From NCBI GenBank assembly GCA_938049225.1, contig CALICM010000049.1, forward strand, positions 1-61,962: a stretch of DNA of 61,962 nt, read 5' to 3'. Position numbers and translations under genes: made by a program. Of this stretch, positions 18,092-26,291 are shown piece after piece. The notes beneath the pieces were generated by a model. It had not been told where the DNA came from. It did no database searches and saw nothing but the letters and a program-made list of their open reading frames with translations. Source of the DNA: an uncultured Paracoccaceae bacterium (GTDB lineage Bacteria > Pseudomonadota > Alphaproteobacteria > Rhodobacterales > Rhodobacteraceae). The number at the start of each line of letters is the position of its first letter. Within the stretch, counting starts at the first letter, position 1.

Positions 18092-19318
18092 ATGGCCGAG
18101 CTTCAGACCACCCAAGACCAGTTGCGCGCCGCCGTGCATCAAAACAAGGCGCTCAGCCGCGAGGGGATACTGGAACGCAGTTTTGCCCGCCTGTTTCGCG
18201 GCCTGGTTTATGCCCAGATATGGGAGGATCCGGTGGTCGATATGACCGCGCTGCGGATCCAGCCGACTGATCACATCGTCTGCATCGCCTCGGGTGGGTG
18301 CAATATGATGTCCTATCTCACGGCCGCCCCCGCTGGAATAACCGTTGTCGACCTTTCTCCCGCGCATGTGGCACTTAGCAAACTCAAACTTGCCGCCGCG
18401 CAGCACCTGCCTAATCAGGCCGCATTTTACGGCTTCTTCGCCGAGGCTGATCGCCCCCAAAACCCGAGCCTCTATCGCGACCACATCGCCCCTCACTTGG
18501 ACGCGGCCTCGCGCAACTATTGGGAGGGGCGTTCGGTCACGCGCCGCCGTATTAGCTGGTTCGCGCGGGGCTTCTACCGCTTTGGCGTTCTCGGGCGCTA
18601 CATCACCGCGACCCACCTTGTATCGCGCCTGGGTCGCGTCGACTTCCGCCCCTTCTTGGCCAGCCAAACCCTGGCCCAGCAGCAAACTTTCTTCGACACC
18701 CAGGTGGCCCCGCTGTTCGAAATGCGTTTGGTCAAATTCCTCGCCCGCCGCCGGGCCTCGCTGTTCGGTCTGGGCATTCCACCGGCGCAATACGACAAAC
18801 TGGCCGCAGACGCGGATGGCAATGTCCTGGCTGTCCTGCGCGAGCGGGTGCGCAAACTAATGTGCGACTTCCCGGTGCAGGAAAACTATTTCGCTTGGGC
18901 CGCCTTCAACCGCGGCTACCAGCGCACAACCGGTGCCTCGGTCCCGCCGTACCTTGAGGCCTGCCACTTCGACACCTTGCGCCAAAACGCCGACCGGGTG
19001 ACGGTGCTCAATCAATCCCTAACGGATGTGCTGGCCAAAACCCCCAGCGCGTCGCGCGATGCTTATGTTTTGCTGGACGCGCAAGACTGGATGACCGACG
19101 CGCAATTGAATGCGCTTTGGGCTCAGATCACGCGCACAGCGGCCCCTGGCGCGCGCGTCGTGTTTCGCACCGGCGGCGCGCCGGACATCCTGCCGGGCCG
19201 GGTTAGCGCCGACACCCTGGATCAATGGAGTTATGATGCCCAGGTTTCGGCCGCCGGCCTCGCCGCCGATCGCTCGGCGATCTATGGCGGGTTCCACGTC
19301 TACCGCCGTGCCGCATGA
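18092..19318 (+). CDS. btaA: BtaA: S-adenosylmethionine:diacylglycerol 3-amino-3-carboxypropyltransferase
   Basis: 408 residues of the DUF3419 family, the length of Rhodobacter sphaeroides BtaA. It transfers the aminocarboxypropyl group of S-adenosylmethionine to diacylglycerol, making diacylglycerylhomoserine, the first step of the phosphorus-free betaine lipid DGTS. Visible marks are the SFARLFRGLVYAQIWEDP opening, which is typical of the family, the SAM-binding segment CIASGGCNMMSYL, and AWAAFNRGY near the C-terminal half. It shares an ATGA overlap with btaB, so both products are likely made together, and it follows the plcP-like gene that would feed it diacylglycerol. Confidence 0.92.
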   Translation: MAELQTTQDQLRAAVHQNKALSREGILERSFARLFRGLVYAQIWEDPVVDMTALRIQPTDHIVCIASGGCNMMSYLTAAPAGITVVDLSPAHVALSKLKLAAAQHLPNQAAFYGFFAEADRPQNPSLYRDHIAPHLDAASRNYWEGRSVTRRRISWFARGFYRFGVLGRYITATHLVSRLGRVDFRPFLASQTLAQQQTFFDTQVAPLFEMRLVKFLARRRASLFGLGIPPAQYDKLAADADGNVLAVLRERVRKLMCDFPVQENYFAWAAFNRGYQRTTGASVPPYLEACHFDTLRQNADRVTVLNQSLTDVLAKTPSASRDAYVLLDAQDWMTDAQLNALWAQITRTAAPGARVVFRTGGAPDILPGRVSADTLDQWSYDAQVSAAGLAADRSAIYGGFHVYRRAA

Positions 19319-19971
19319 GCACCACCGATCCTTCCGCCACCCACGCACAGCTGATGGATGGCATCTACCGCCGTCAACGGCTGATCTATGACGTCACCCG
19401 GAAATATTACCTCTTCGGGCGCGATCACCTGATCGATACCCTGGACCCACCGCCTGGTGCCAAAATCCTCGAGGTCGCCTGCGGCACCGGCCGCAACCTT
19501 TACCGCATTGGCCAACGCTATCCAGGACGCAGTCTCTATGGTTTGGACATCTCAAATGAAATGCTGGTCTCGGCCCGGTCGAAACTGGGCGCGGACGCCC
19601 AGCTTATGCAAGCCGACGCCTGCGGCTTCGACGCTCAAACCCTTTTCAACACGCCGCATTTCGACCGGATCGTCCTGTCCTACGCCATTTCGATGATCCC
19701 CGATTGGACCGGGGCTATTCGCCAGGCGGCCAGCCAACTCGCCCCCGGAGGGTCGCTGCATATTGTCGACTTTGGCGATCAACAGGCCCTGCCCAAGACC
19801 TTCCGTCGCGGGCTGCGCGCCTGGCTGGCTAAATTCCACGTGACCCCACGGGACGACCTGAGCGCCCAGTTGGACCGCATCGCCGATGACACGGGTGCAA
19901 CCGCCACCACACGGCCGCTCTATCGCCGCTATGCTGTCCACGCTGTCCTGACCAAGCCCGGATCCCTATGA
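19315..19971 (+). CDS. btaB: BtaB: diacylglycerylhomoserine N-methyltransferase
   Basis: 218 residues, a class I methyltransferase with motif I ILEVACGTGRNLYRIG and the acidic residue in YGLDIS. BtaB adds three methyl groups to the homoserine nitrogen of the BtaA product, completing DGTS. It overlaps btaA by 4 bp upstream and the glycosyltransferase by 4 bp downstream. The YYLFGRDHLID segment near the N-terminus is typical of BtaB. PmtA-type phospholipid methyltransferases have the same fold, but coupling to btaA decides the call. Confidence 0.9.
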   Translation: MSTTDPSATHAQLMDGIYRRQRLIYDVTRKYYLFGRDHLIDTLDPPPGAKILEVACGTGRNLYRIGQRYPGRSLYGLDISNEMLVSARSKLGADAQLMQADACGFDAQTLFNTPHFDRIVLSYAISMIPDWTGAIRQAASQLAPGGSLHIVDFGDQQALPKTFRRGLRAWLAKFHVTPRDDLSAQLDRIADDTGATATTRPLYRRYAVHAVLTKPGSL

Positions 19972-20774
19972 CCACACCGCACGACCGGATTGTCCTGTGC
20001 ATGAAATGGGGGCCGGTCTTTCCCGCAGATTATGTCAACGTCCTTTACACCGCCACTTGCAAGGCGATGAGTGGCCCGTTTCGTTTTGTCTGCCTCACGG
20101 ACGAGACCAACGGGCTGCTGGATGGGATCGAGGCCTTCCCCATTCCCGATATCGGCCTGCACCCGGATCAGTATTATCTGGCTGGCGTCTGGCGCAAACT
20201 GTCGCTCTATGTGGCCGACCTGCATGGGCTTAGCGGGCGTTGCTTGTTTATTGATTTGGACATGATGGTGCTGCGCGATCTGGATGCATTTTTCGATGCC
20301 CCTGACCCCTTTATCACAACCGATATGGGCCAGGGCTGGCGCGCCAAACCCCGCCCAGGCCCGCGCGAGGCCGGGACCTGTATCTTCGCTTTCAATATCG
20401 GGCAGGAGGCGCAGATCCTCGACACCTTCCGCGCCGACCCTGCGCAGGCGATGGAGAGGTTCAAGCTGGAGCAGGACTATGTTGGCGCGCATGCCTCGTC
20501 GATAAGCTTCTGGCCCGAGGGCTGGGTGATCAGTTTTAAAAGGCACCTGCGCCAACCGATCGGCAAAGACTTGTTCTTTGCCCCCAGCCCGCCGCCCGAC
20601 AGCGCCAAGATCCTGGCGTTCCACGGCACCCCCCGCCCCGCCGACCTGATCAAACCCGGCCACCGCTTCTGGGACCGCCTGCCCCATATGGGCAACGGCA
20701 AAGTGCCCTGGGTTACGGACTATTGGACGGACAATGGAGGAAGTTTGGGCGCTTTTGACCAATCCATGGGTTGA
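19968..20774 (+). CDS. GT-A type glycosyltransferase, last gene of the betaine-lipid operon
   Basis: 268 residues. The N-terminus (IVLCMKWG) and the metal-binding DxD in LFIDLDMMVL at about residues 93-102 mark a GT-A fold nucleotide-sugar transferase. Further on come an NIG element in IFAFNIGQEA and ILAFHGTPRP, where a histidine commonly binds the diphosphate. There is no signal peptide or transmembrane helix. The ATG overlaps the btaB stop (ATGA), so translation is coupled to a lipid enzyme. Sugar donor and acceptor are unknown. A glycolipid product fits the context, because roseobacters and rhizobia replace phospholipids with glycolipids under phosphate limitation, but the known transferase there (Agt) is a different family. 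Function is inference. Confidence 0.75.
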   Translation: MTTPHDRIVLCMKWGPVFPADYVNVLYTATCKAMSGPFRFVCLTDETNGLLDGIEAFPIPDIGLHPDQYYLAGVWRKLSLYVADLHGLSGRCLFIDLDMMVLRDLDAFFDAPDPFITTDMGQGWRAKPRPGPREAGTCIFAFNIGQEAQILDTFRADPAQAMERFKLEQDYVGAHASSISFWPEGWVISFKRHLRQPIGKDLFFAPSPPPDSAKILAFHGTPRPADLIKPGHRFWDRLPHMGNGKVPWVTDYWTDNGGSLGAFDQSMG

Positions 20775-20858
20775 GCGCTTGACCATTCTGTACGCCGACA
20801 GTCTGTATTCCCTCCAAACGTTGTTGATCGTCAAACTCCAGACGGGATAAACTAAGCA

Positions 20859-21405
20859 ATGTCTCATCCCAATGCAAAACAGAGCAAGTTCATGAGTTTA
20901 GTCCTTAGGCACGCACCCGAGGATGTTGGACTGACGCTTGACCACGGCAGTTGGTAAGGATTGACGACCTCGTTGCAAAATCTAACGGCCTGCTGGACCA
21001 GGATCTGGTCCGCGAGATTACACAGACCAGCGACAAGCAGCGTTTCGCAATCAGTTCCGATGGACAAAGGGTTCGCGCAAACCAAGGGCATTCCATAGCG
21101 GTGGATCTTGGTCTCGAACCAACGACCCGTTGGACACGCTGTACCATGGAACCGCAACCCGGTTCCTTGATGCAATCTTACGCGAAGGATTGAAACCGAT
21201 GTCACGCAATCATGTCCATCTGTCCAAGGATCGCGAAACCGCGTAGGCGGTCGGTGGACGACATGGTCGCCCCACTATATTTAGCATTGCCGCCGCAGCC
21301 ATGCATCATGACGGTGTAGCTTTCTTTCTGTCCGAAAACGGCGTTTGGCTGACTTCATCTGTTCCGGCTCGGTATATTCTGCAGGACCGACCACAGCTGC
21401 CTTGA
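20859..21405 (+). pseudogene. kptA: Broken kptA, RNA 2'-phosphotransferase (Tpt1 family)
   Basis: The ATG at 20859 starts a peptide with [20 protein letters not shown], the hallmark N-terminus of KptA/Tpt1. After GSW the frame hits TAA because one G is missing at about 20955 (TGG-TAA instead of TGG-GTA). The next frame resumes with [37 protein letters not shown] second single-base loss at about 21128 moves the frame again, giving [33 protein letters not shown]. An internal TAG at 21244-21246 breaks RETA-AVGGRHGRP, and the copy ends with [24 protein letters not shown] and a TGA at 21403. So the full length is recognisable, with two frameshifts and one nonsense codon. The intact enzyme removes 2'-phosphate from RNA in an NAD-dependent reaction. 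Confidence 0.9.
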
Positions 21406-21433
21406 CCACCCCCAAACCCCGCATATCCCCCTG

Positions 21434-21613
21434 ATGACCGACCTCTCAAAGATCCACAATTTCTCTGTCGTCGCGCACATCGATCACGGGAAATCCACCC
21501 TGGCCGATCGGCTGATCCAGTCGACCGGCGCTGTGCAAGGCCGGGATATGAAAGAGCAGCCAATTGAAAGTATGGACGTCGACCGCGTTGGCGTATCGCC
21601 AACCAAAAGCTGA
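21434..21613 (+). pseudogene. lepA: 5' fragment of lepA (elongation factor 4)
   Basis: The 59-codon frame begins [20 protein letters not shown] and goes on with [12 protein letters not shown] and [12 protein letters not shown], the first 48 or so residues of LepA including the GTP-binding P-loop AHIDHGKST. At the point where LepA should read ERERGITIKA, the sequence changes to RVGVSPTKS and stops. Everything downstream of the G1 region is absent. LepA is a ribosome-associated GTPase that is normally a single intact gene, so a functional copy presumably exists elsewhere and this is a stray duplicate. The break lies near 21590-21597, where a piece of another gene begins on the other strand. Confidence 0.9.
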
Positions 21614-21779
21614 ACAACAGCAAACTGCGCGGCACCTGCAGTCGGCGGAAAACTCATAGCCATGGCTTGAAGCAAATCGAAACCGGCCTCGGTCGCGATC
21701 TCGCCAACGGCACGACAACAATCACAAACGGAAGGCTGGTGATCGAACCGGAAAGAAAGGCGGAGCGGCAGGCGGACAT
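21590..21779 (-). pseudogene. azlC: 5' fragment of an azlC-type branched-chain amino acid exporter gene
   Basis: Leftward from an ATG at 21779, preceded by a purine-rich GGGGG, the frame reads MSACRSAFLSGSITSLPFVI and VVVPL, like the first helix of AzlC. A small deletion at about 21703-21708 shifts the frame. The following peptide GEIATEAGFDLLQAMAMS, then [19 protein letters not shown], is strongly AzlC-like (family pattern: ATEAG, then AGAAQF). Homology ends near 21590, exactly where the lepA piece on the other strand begins. The partner azlD is not present. I judge it from remembered family patterns, so a search should confirm it. Confidence 0.7.
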
Positions 21780-21883
21780 AGCGCCCCCTTACGACGCGCC
21801 GGGGGAATGTAGAACGCGAAGTCGTGATCTTGCGTTTCACGGTTCAGGATGGTTTCGTGGCGCGCCCGGTTAGGAGCGCACCG

Positions 21884-22753
21884 ATGCCCGATTTGCCCAT
21901 TTTGCCCGACCCCAAGGACCCGCATCTAACGCGGGCCGTGCGGGCCGTGGACCAGCAGGGGGCTGCGCGCGACATTCGGGTGGTCGAGGAGCGCCCATTG
22001 ACGATTTACCTGAATTCCCAGGAGGTTGTGACCTCGATGACCATCGGCGACTATCCCGAGTATCTGGCTGTGGGATATCTGCGCAATCAAGGCATGCTGC
22101 TGGACGAGGACGTGCTGACCGGCGTCGACTTCGATGCCGAGGTCGAGACGGTGGTCGTGCGCACAGAACGCACGACGGATTACGAGGACAAGCTGAAACG
22201 CAAGACCCGCACCTCGGGCTGCGCGGTCGGCACCGTGTTCGGTGATATGATGGAGGGACTTGAGGGATTGGTATTGCCCGAAACGACCGTGCGGACCAGC
22301 CATCTCTATGCGCTCGCACATCAGATCAACACCGCGCCCAGCCTGTACTTGGAAGCCGGAGCGATCCATGGGACGGTCCTGTGCCAGGCGGATAAACCCC
22401 TGGTTTTCATGGAGGATGTTGGCCGACACAATGCGGTCGACAAAATCGCCGGATGGATGCGGATGACAGGGGTCAGCGGGGCCGACAAGCTGCTTTATAC
22501 CACGGGTCGGCTGACCTCCGAGATGGTGATCAAGACCGCGCTGATGGGGATCCCGGTTCTTGCCTCGCGCTCGGGCTTTACGGCTTGGGGCGTCGAGATT
22601 GCCCAGCAGATCGGGCTGACATTGATCGGCCGGATGCGGGGGCAACGGTTTCTGTGCCTGGCTGGGGACGAGCGGTTGGTGCGGGATGCGGATTTGAGTT
22701 CGGTCGCGGACGAGCCCAAGGGCCGGGTGCGGAAAGGGTCGCGCGGTGGGTAG
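21884..22753 (+). CDS. fdhD: FdhD, sulfur carrier for formate dehydrogenase
   Basis: 289 residues from the ATG at 21884, chosen because TAGGAGCG stands eight bases upstream and the peptide MPDLPILPDPKDPH is a sensible start; a longer frame begins at 21824 inside the pseudogene zone. FdhD passes sulfur from IscS to the molybdenum cofactor of formate dehydrogenase. Family marks are EERPLTIYLN, RTSGCAVGTVFGD, the LVFMEDVGRHNAVDKIAGW block and YTTGRLTSEMV. The loop that carries a CxxC pair in E. coli FdhD keeps only one cysteine here (GCAVG). It begins a four-gene cofactor operon and overlaps mobA by 8 bp. Formate dehydrogenase genes are not in the window. Confidence 0.93.
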   Translation: MPDLPILPDPKDPHLTRAVRAVDQQGAARDIRVVEERPLTIYLNSQEVVTSMTIGDYPEYLAVGYLRNQGMLLDEDVLTGVDFDAEVETVVVRTERTTDYEDKLKRKTRTSGCAVGTVFGDMMEGLEGLVLPETTVRTSHLYALAHQINTAPSLYLEAGAIHGTVLCQADKPLVFMEDVGRHNAVDKIAGWMRMTGVSGADKLLYTTGRLTSEMVIKTALMGIPVLASRSGFTAWGVEIAQQIGLTLIGRMRGQRFLCLAGDERLVRDADLSSVADEPKGRVRKGSRGG

Positions 22754-23339
22754 GCCGGTTGGAGTTGTTCTGGCGGGGGGGCTTGCCTCGCGGATGGGCG
22801 GTGGGGACAAATGCCTGCTGCCGCTGGGCGATGGCGTGCTTTTGGATCAGGTCTTGGCGCGGTTAGCGCCCCAGGTGGACCGGATCGTGATCAATGCAAA
22901 CGGCGATCCCGCGCGGTTTGCGCGTTTTGGGCTGCCCGTGGTCGCCGACAGTGTCGCGGGTTTCGCGGGGCCCTTGGCGGGCGTGCTGGCGGGAATGGAT
23001 TGGGCGGTGGCGCATGGGGCTGACGCCGTGGTTTCGGTTGCCGGGGACACCCCGTTCTTCCCCACGGATCTGGTGGCGCGGCTGCAGGCTGCGGGACCGC
23101 TCGCCCTGGCCGCGACGCCGGACCCAAAGCGGGGCACGGCACGGCATCCGACCTTTGGCCTGTGGCCTGTCACCCTGCGCGAGGATCTGCGCGGCGCCCT
23201 GGTCACCGGAACCCGTAAGGTGGTCGCTTGGGCCGACCCGTTGGGCTGCCAAACCGCGATGTTTGACGACGAAGACGCCTTTTTTAATGTGAACACGCCC
23301 CAGGATTTGGCGGTCGCGCAAGCCCATATCGCCTCATGA
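22746..23339 (+). CDS. mobA: Molybdenum cofactor guanylyltransferase MobA
   Basis: 197 residues from a GTG that overlaps the end of fdhD. MobA joins GMP from GTP to molybdopterin to give the bis-MGD form of the cofactor used by formate dehydrogenase and nitrate reductase. The nucleotide-binding signature VVLAGGLASRMGGGDKCLLPL opens the protein (given in part), VSVAGDTPFFP supplies the metal-binding aspartate, and FFNVNTPQDL is the usual C-terminal motif. It overlaps mobB by 4 bp. Confidence 0.94.
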   Translation: MGRPVGVVLAGGLASRMGGGDKCLLPLGDGVLLDQVLARLAPQVDRIVINANGDPARFARFGLPVVADSVAGFAGPLAGVLAGMDWAVAHGADAVVSVAGDTPFFPTDLVARLQAAGPLALAATPDPKRGTARHPTFGLWPVTLREDLRGALVTGTRKVVAWADPLGCQTAMFDDEDAFFNVNTPQDLAVAQAHIAS

Positions 23340-23839
23340 AAATGATCGGCGTCACCGGCTGGAAAGATATGGGCAAAACCACCCTGGTCGAGGGGTTGGT
23401 GGCCGCCGGTGTGGCACGGGGCCTGCGCGTCTCGACCATCAAACACGCGCATCACGCGGTCGAATTGGACACGCCCGGGCGCGACAGCCACCGGCATCGG
23501 ATGGCCGGGGCCGCCGAGGTGCTGGTCGCCTCAGGGGCCCGCGTGGCGCTGATCGAGGAGTTGCGCGGCGCGCCCGAGCCACCACTGGAGGCTCTGCTAG
23601 CGCGGATGCAGACGGTCGATTTGGTGGTGGTCGAGGGCTATAAATCCGCGCTCCATCCAAAGCTGGAAGTTTTTCGCCAGGCCGCGGCGCGTGGGCGCGC
23701 GCCGCTCGCGCAGTCGCACCCTGGCATCGTTGCACTGGTGGGCGATGCCGCAGACCAAGCGATACCGGTGTTCGATCCCAACGACATGACCGCCGTCCTG
23801 GATTTCGCGCTGAAGGCGGCGGTCGAGGTGCGCCGATGA
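23336..23839 (+). CDS. mobB: Molybdopterin-guanine dinucleotide biosynthesis adaptor MobB
   Basis: 167 residues, a P-loop GTPase that assists MobA. The Walker A motif GWKDMGKTTLVEGL is at residues 6-19, STIKHAHHAVELDTPGRDSHRH follows (residues about 33-54), and VVVEGYKSALHPKLEVFR is the Walker B region. The gene overlaps both neighbours by 4 bp, so mobA, mobB and moeA are translated from one message. Confidence 0.94.
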   Translation: MKMIGVTGWKDMGKTTLVEGLVAAGVARGLRVSTIKHAHHAVELDTPGRDSHRHRMAGAAEVLVASGARVALIEELRGAPEPPLEALLARMQTVDLVVVEGYKSALHPKLEVFRQAAARGRAPLAQSHPGIVALVGDAADQAIPVFDPNDMTAVLDFALKAAVEVRR

Positions 23840-25098
23840 GCCAACCGCCGCCCTTGCGCAACGATTGCTTCGCGCTGCCACCAGGCGTCGATTGGACCCC
23901 GGTCGAGACGGCCCTCACACAGCTGCGCGAGGGATTGACGCCTGTCACCGGGACCGAGACTGTGCCGCTGAACCACGCCTTGGGGCGTGTACTGGCCGCC
24001 CCAGTGATCGCCGCGCGGGCAAACCCGCCTTACGCCAATGCTGCGGTAGACGGCTATGGATTCAGCTTTGAGGCCATGGGCAGGGGGCCCAGCGTCACGC
24101 TGCCCATCGTGCAAGGACGGGCCGCCGCGGGAGAGCCCTTCTCCGGCCAAGTCCCCGCAGGGCATGCCGTGCGTATTTTGACTGGTGCGATGATCCCCGA
24201 CGGCATCGATACGATCGTGCTGCAAGAGGACGTGACACTCGCCGAAGGCACCATCACCTTCCGCCCTGGCCTCAAGCGCGGCGCGAACACCCGGCGCGCG
24301 GGCGAGGATGTGGATGCGGGCACCCAAGCCCTGGCGGCGGGGCGCCGGATCCAGCCCCAGGACCTCGCGTTGGCGGCCGCGCTGGGTGTTGCGCAGGTCA
24401 GCGTGCGCCAGCGCTTAAAAGTGGGTGTGCTGTCGACGGGGGACGAATTGGTGGCGGTTGGTGCGACACCACGGCCCCACCAAATGTTCGACGCCAACCG
24501 CCCAATGCTGAGCGCCCTTTTGACCGGCTGGGGCTTCGAGGTCATCGACCTGGGTCAAGCCGCCGACACCACAGAAGACGTTGAAGCGCGCCTGGCCCAG
24601 GGCCGGGCACGGGCGGACGCGATCCTGACCACCGGCGGCGCCTCGGCCGGGGACGAAGATCACATCTCGGCCACGCTCAACCGCGCGGGGGTCCTCAACA
24701 CCTGGCGGATCGCGGTCAAACCGGGGCGCCCGCTGGCCCTTGCCAATTGGGACGGCGTGCCGATTTTCGGCCTGCCCGGCAACCCGGTCGCCGCCTTTGT
24801 CTGCGCGTTGATCTTCGCGCGCCCCGCCCTGTCGGTCTTGCAGGGCAGCGGCTGGAGCGACCCGCAGGCCATCACAGTCCCCGCCGCTTTTACCAAATCG
24901 AAGAAACCCGGCCGCCACGAGTATCTGCGTGCCCGCCTGACAACCGATGGCTCAGCCGAGGTGTTCAAATCCGAAGGTTCTGGTCGCATCTCGGGCCTGT
25001 CATGGGCGCAAGGGCTGGTGGAGTTGCCCGATGCCGCGCAAGACATCACCCCCGGCACCCCGGTCCGCTACTTGCCCTTCACAGGCTTTGGCGTGTGA
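23836..25098 (+). CDS. moeA: Molybdopterin molybdotransferase MoeA
   Basis: 420 residues. MoeA inserts molybdate into adenylated molybdopterin. Domain order is as in E. coli: an N-terminal part with PYANAAVDGYGF, an inserted beta domain with GHAVRILTGAMIPDGIDTIVLQED, the MogA-like central domain with LSTGDELV, DANRPML, TTGGASAGDEDH and FGLPGNPVAAF, and a C-terminal beta domain. Its stop overlaps the GTG start of the MFS gene. The partner MoaB/MogA that adenylates molybdopterin is not in the window. Confidence 0.95.
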   Translation: MSQPPPLRNDCFALPPGVDWTPVETALTQLREGLTPVTGTETVPLNHALGRVLAAPVIAARANPPYANAAVDGYGFSFEAMGRGPSVTLPIVQGRAAAGEPFSGQVPAGHAVRILTGAMIPDGIDTIVLQEDVTLAEGTITFRPGLKRGANTRRAGEDVDAGTQALAAGRRIQPQDLALAAALGVAQVSVRQRLKVGVLSTGDELVAVGATPRPHQMFDANRPMLSALLTGWGFEVIDLGQAADTTEDVEARLAQGRARADAILTTGGASAGDEDHISATLNRAGVLNTWRIAVKPGRPLALANWDGVPIFGLPGNPVAAFVCALIFARPALSVLQGSGWSDPQAITVPAAFTKSKKPGRHEYLRARLTTDGSAEVFKSEGSGRISGLSWAQGLVELPDAAQDITPGTPVRYLPFTGFGV

Positions 25099-26291
25099 CC
25101 GGCCCCACCGCGCGGCGGGCGGAGTGGCACACGGCGGTCTTTTACGCGGCCATGTTCGCAGCCCTCGGCGCGCATCTGCCGTTCTGGCCTGTCTGGCTCG
25201 AGGATTGGGGCCTGACCACTGGCGAGGTTGGCCTTTTTACCAGCTTGGGCGTCGCCATCCGGGTCATCGCGGGGCTGCTGTTTCCGGTCCTGGCGGACAA
25301 AACGGGGCAACGGCGGCTGTGGATGGTCAGTCTTTGCGGCGCAGGCGCGCTGGTGTTCCTAGCCCATGTGGGCCTGAACGGCCGTGCGGGCTTGCTGATC
25401 GCCACTGTCATCGTCGGCGCGATCTTGTCGGGCATCTTGCCACTGGGCGAGGGGTTGGGCTCGGGCGCCGCCCAGCACTACGGTTTTCCCTATGCCCGCC
25501 CCCGCGCCTTGGGTTCGGTCGCCTTTCTGATCACCAGCCTTGCCGTTGGCTGGTTGATCGCCCGAACCAGCGCCAATGCGGCCCTGTGGTGGATCGTTAT
25601 CAGCCTTGCCGTCACCGGCGTGTTGGCCTGGCGCCACCCTGGTGGTGGCCTTCCAAAACGCAGCCCACCACCGGGTTTTGCCGAGATCGGCGCGCTGCTC
25701 ATCAACCCCACCTTCGCCCTGTTCACGGCCGCCGCAGCCATGGTTCTGTCCAGCCATGCGGTCTATTATGTCTATGGCTCGGTCCATTGGCGCAGCTTGG
25801 GGTTGGACGAGGCGACCATCGGCGCCCTGTGGGCATTTTCCGTCGCGGTCGAGGTCGCCTTTATGCTGCTGCTCGGCCCTGCGCTTATCCGCCGATTGGG
25901 CCCGGTGGTGGCATTGATGTTGTCCGGCGCGGGCGGCGTACTGCGCTGGGGCATCATGGCATTTGATCCACCAATTGCCTGGCTTTGGGGCTTGCAAGCG
26001 ATGCACACGCTGACGTTTGTCTGTGGACATTTGGGCGCCGTCGCTTTCATCGCCGCCGCCGTCCCCGAGCGCTACGGCGCCTCGGCCCAAGGGGCCTTTA
26101 TGGGGCTGGGCGGCGGGATATTGACAGCCCTCGCCATGGGAGCCGCCGCTTGGGCCTATCCCAGCTTTGGCGGGGCCAGCTATTGGATCGCTGCCGCCCT
26201 TTCAGCGGTCGGCCTGGCGCTCAGCCTGCTGCTGGCGCGGCGGTGGCAAGGCAACAAGCTGGCCGACTTAGTTGTGGAAAGCGCAGGTTGA
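25095..26291 (+). CDS. MFS transporter
   Basis: 398 residues from a GTG at 25095 that overlaps the moeA stop (GTGTGA). The frame is open further upstream, but that part is the shadow of moeA. Twelve hydrophobic segments are recognisable, beginning AVFYAAMFAALGAHLPFWPVW, with an LPFW/PxW pattern and a RPRALGSVAFL element between helices that suit the LacY-like MFS_1 branch (PucC, 3-phenylpropionate transporter type). The substrate is unknown. Position at the end of the molybdenum cofactor operon does not identify it, since molybdate is normally taken up by an ABC transporter. Confidence 0.82.
   Translation: MTGPTARRAEWHTAVFYAAMFAALGAHLPFWPVWLEDWGLTTGEVGLFTSLGVAIRVIAGLLFPVLADKTGQRRLWMVSLCGAGALVFLAHVGLNGRAGLLIATVIVGAILSGILPLGEGLGSGAAQHYGFPYARPRALGSVAFLITSLAVGWLIARTSANAALWWIVISLAVTGVLAWRHPGGGLPKRSPPPGFAEIGALLINPTFALFTAAAAMVLSSHAVYYVYGSVHWRSLGLDEATIGALWAFSVAVEVAFMLLLGPALIRRLGPVVALMLSGAGGVLRWGIMAFDPPIAWLWGLQAMHTLTFVCGHLGAVAFIAAAVPERYGASAQGAFMGLGGGILTALAMGAAAWAYPSFGGASYWIAAALSAVGLALSLLLARRWQGNKLADLVVESAG

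Noticed and set aside
24747-25094. N-terminal 116-codon extension of the MFS transporter frame
   Set aside because: It overlaps conserved moeA codons, has no transporter-like sequence, and a GTG at 25095 overlapping the moeA stop is the natural start.
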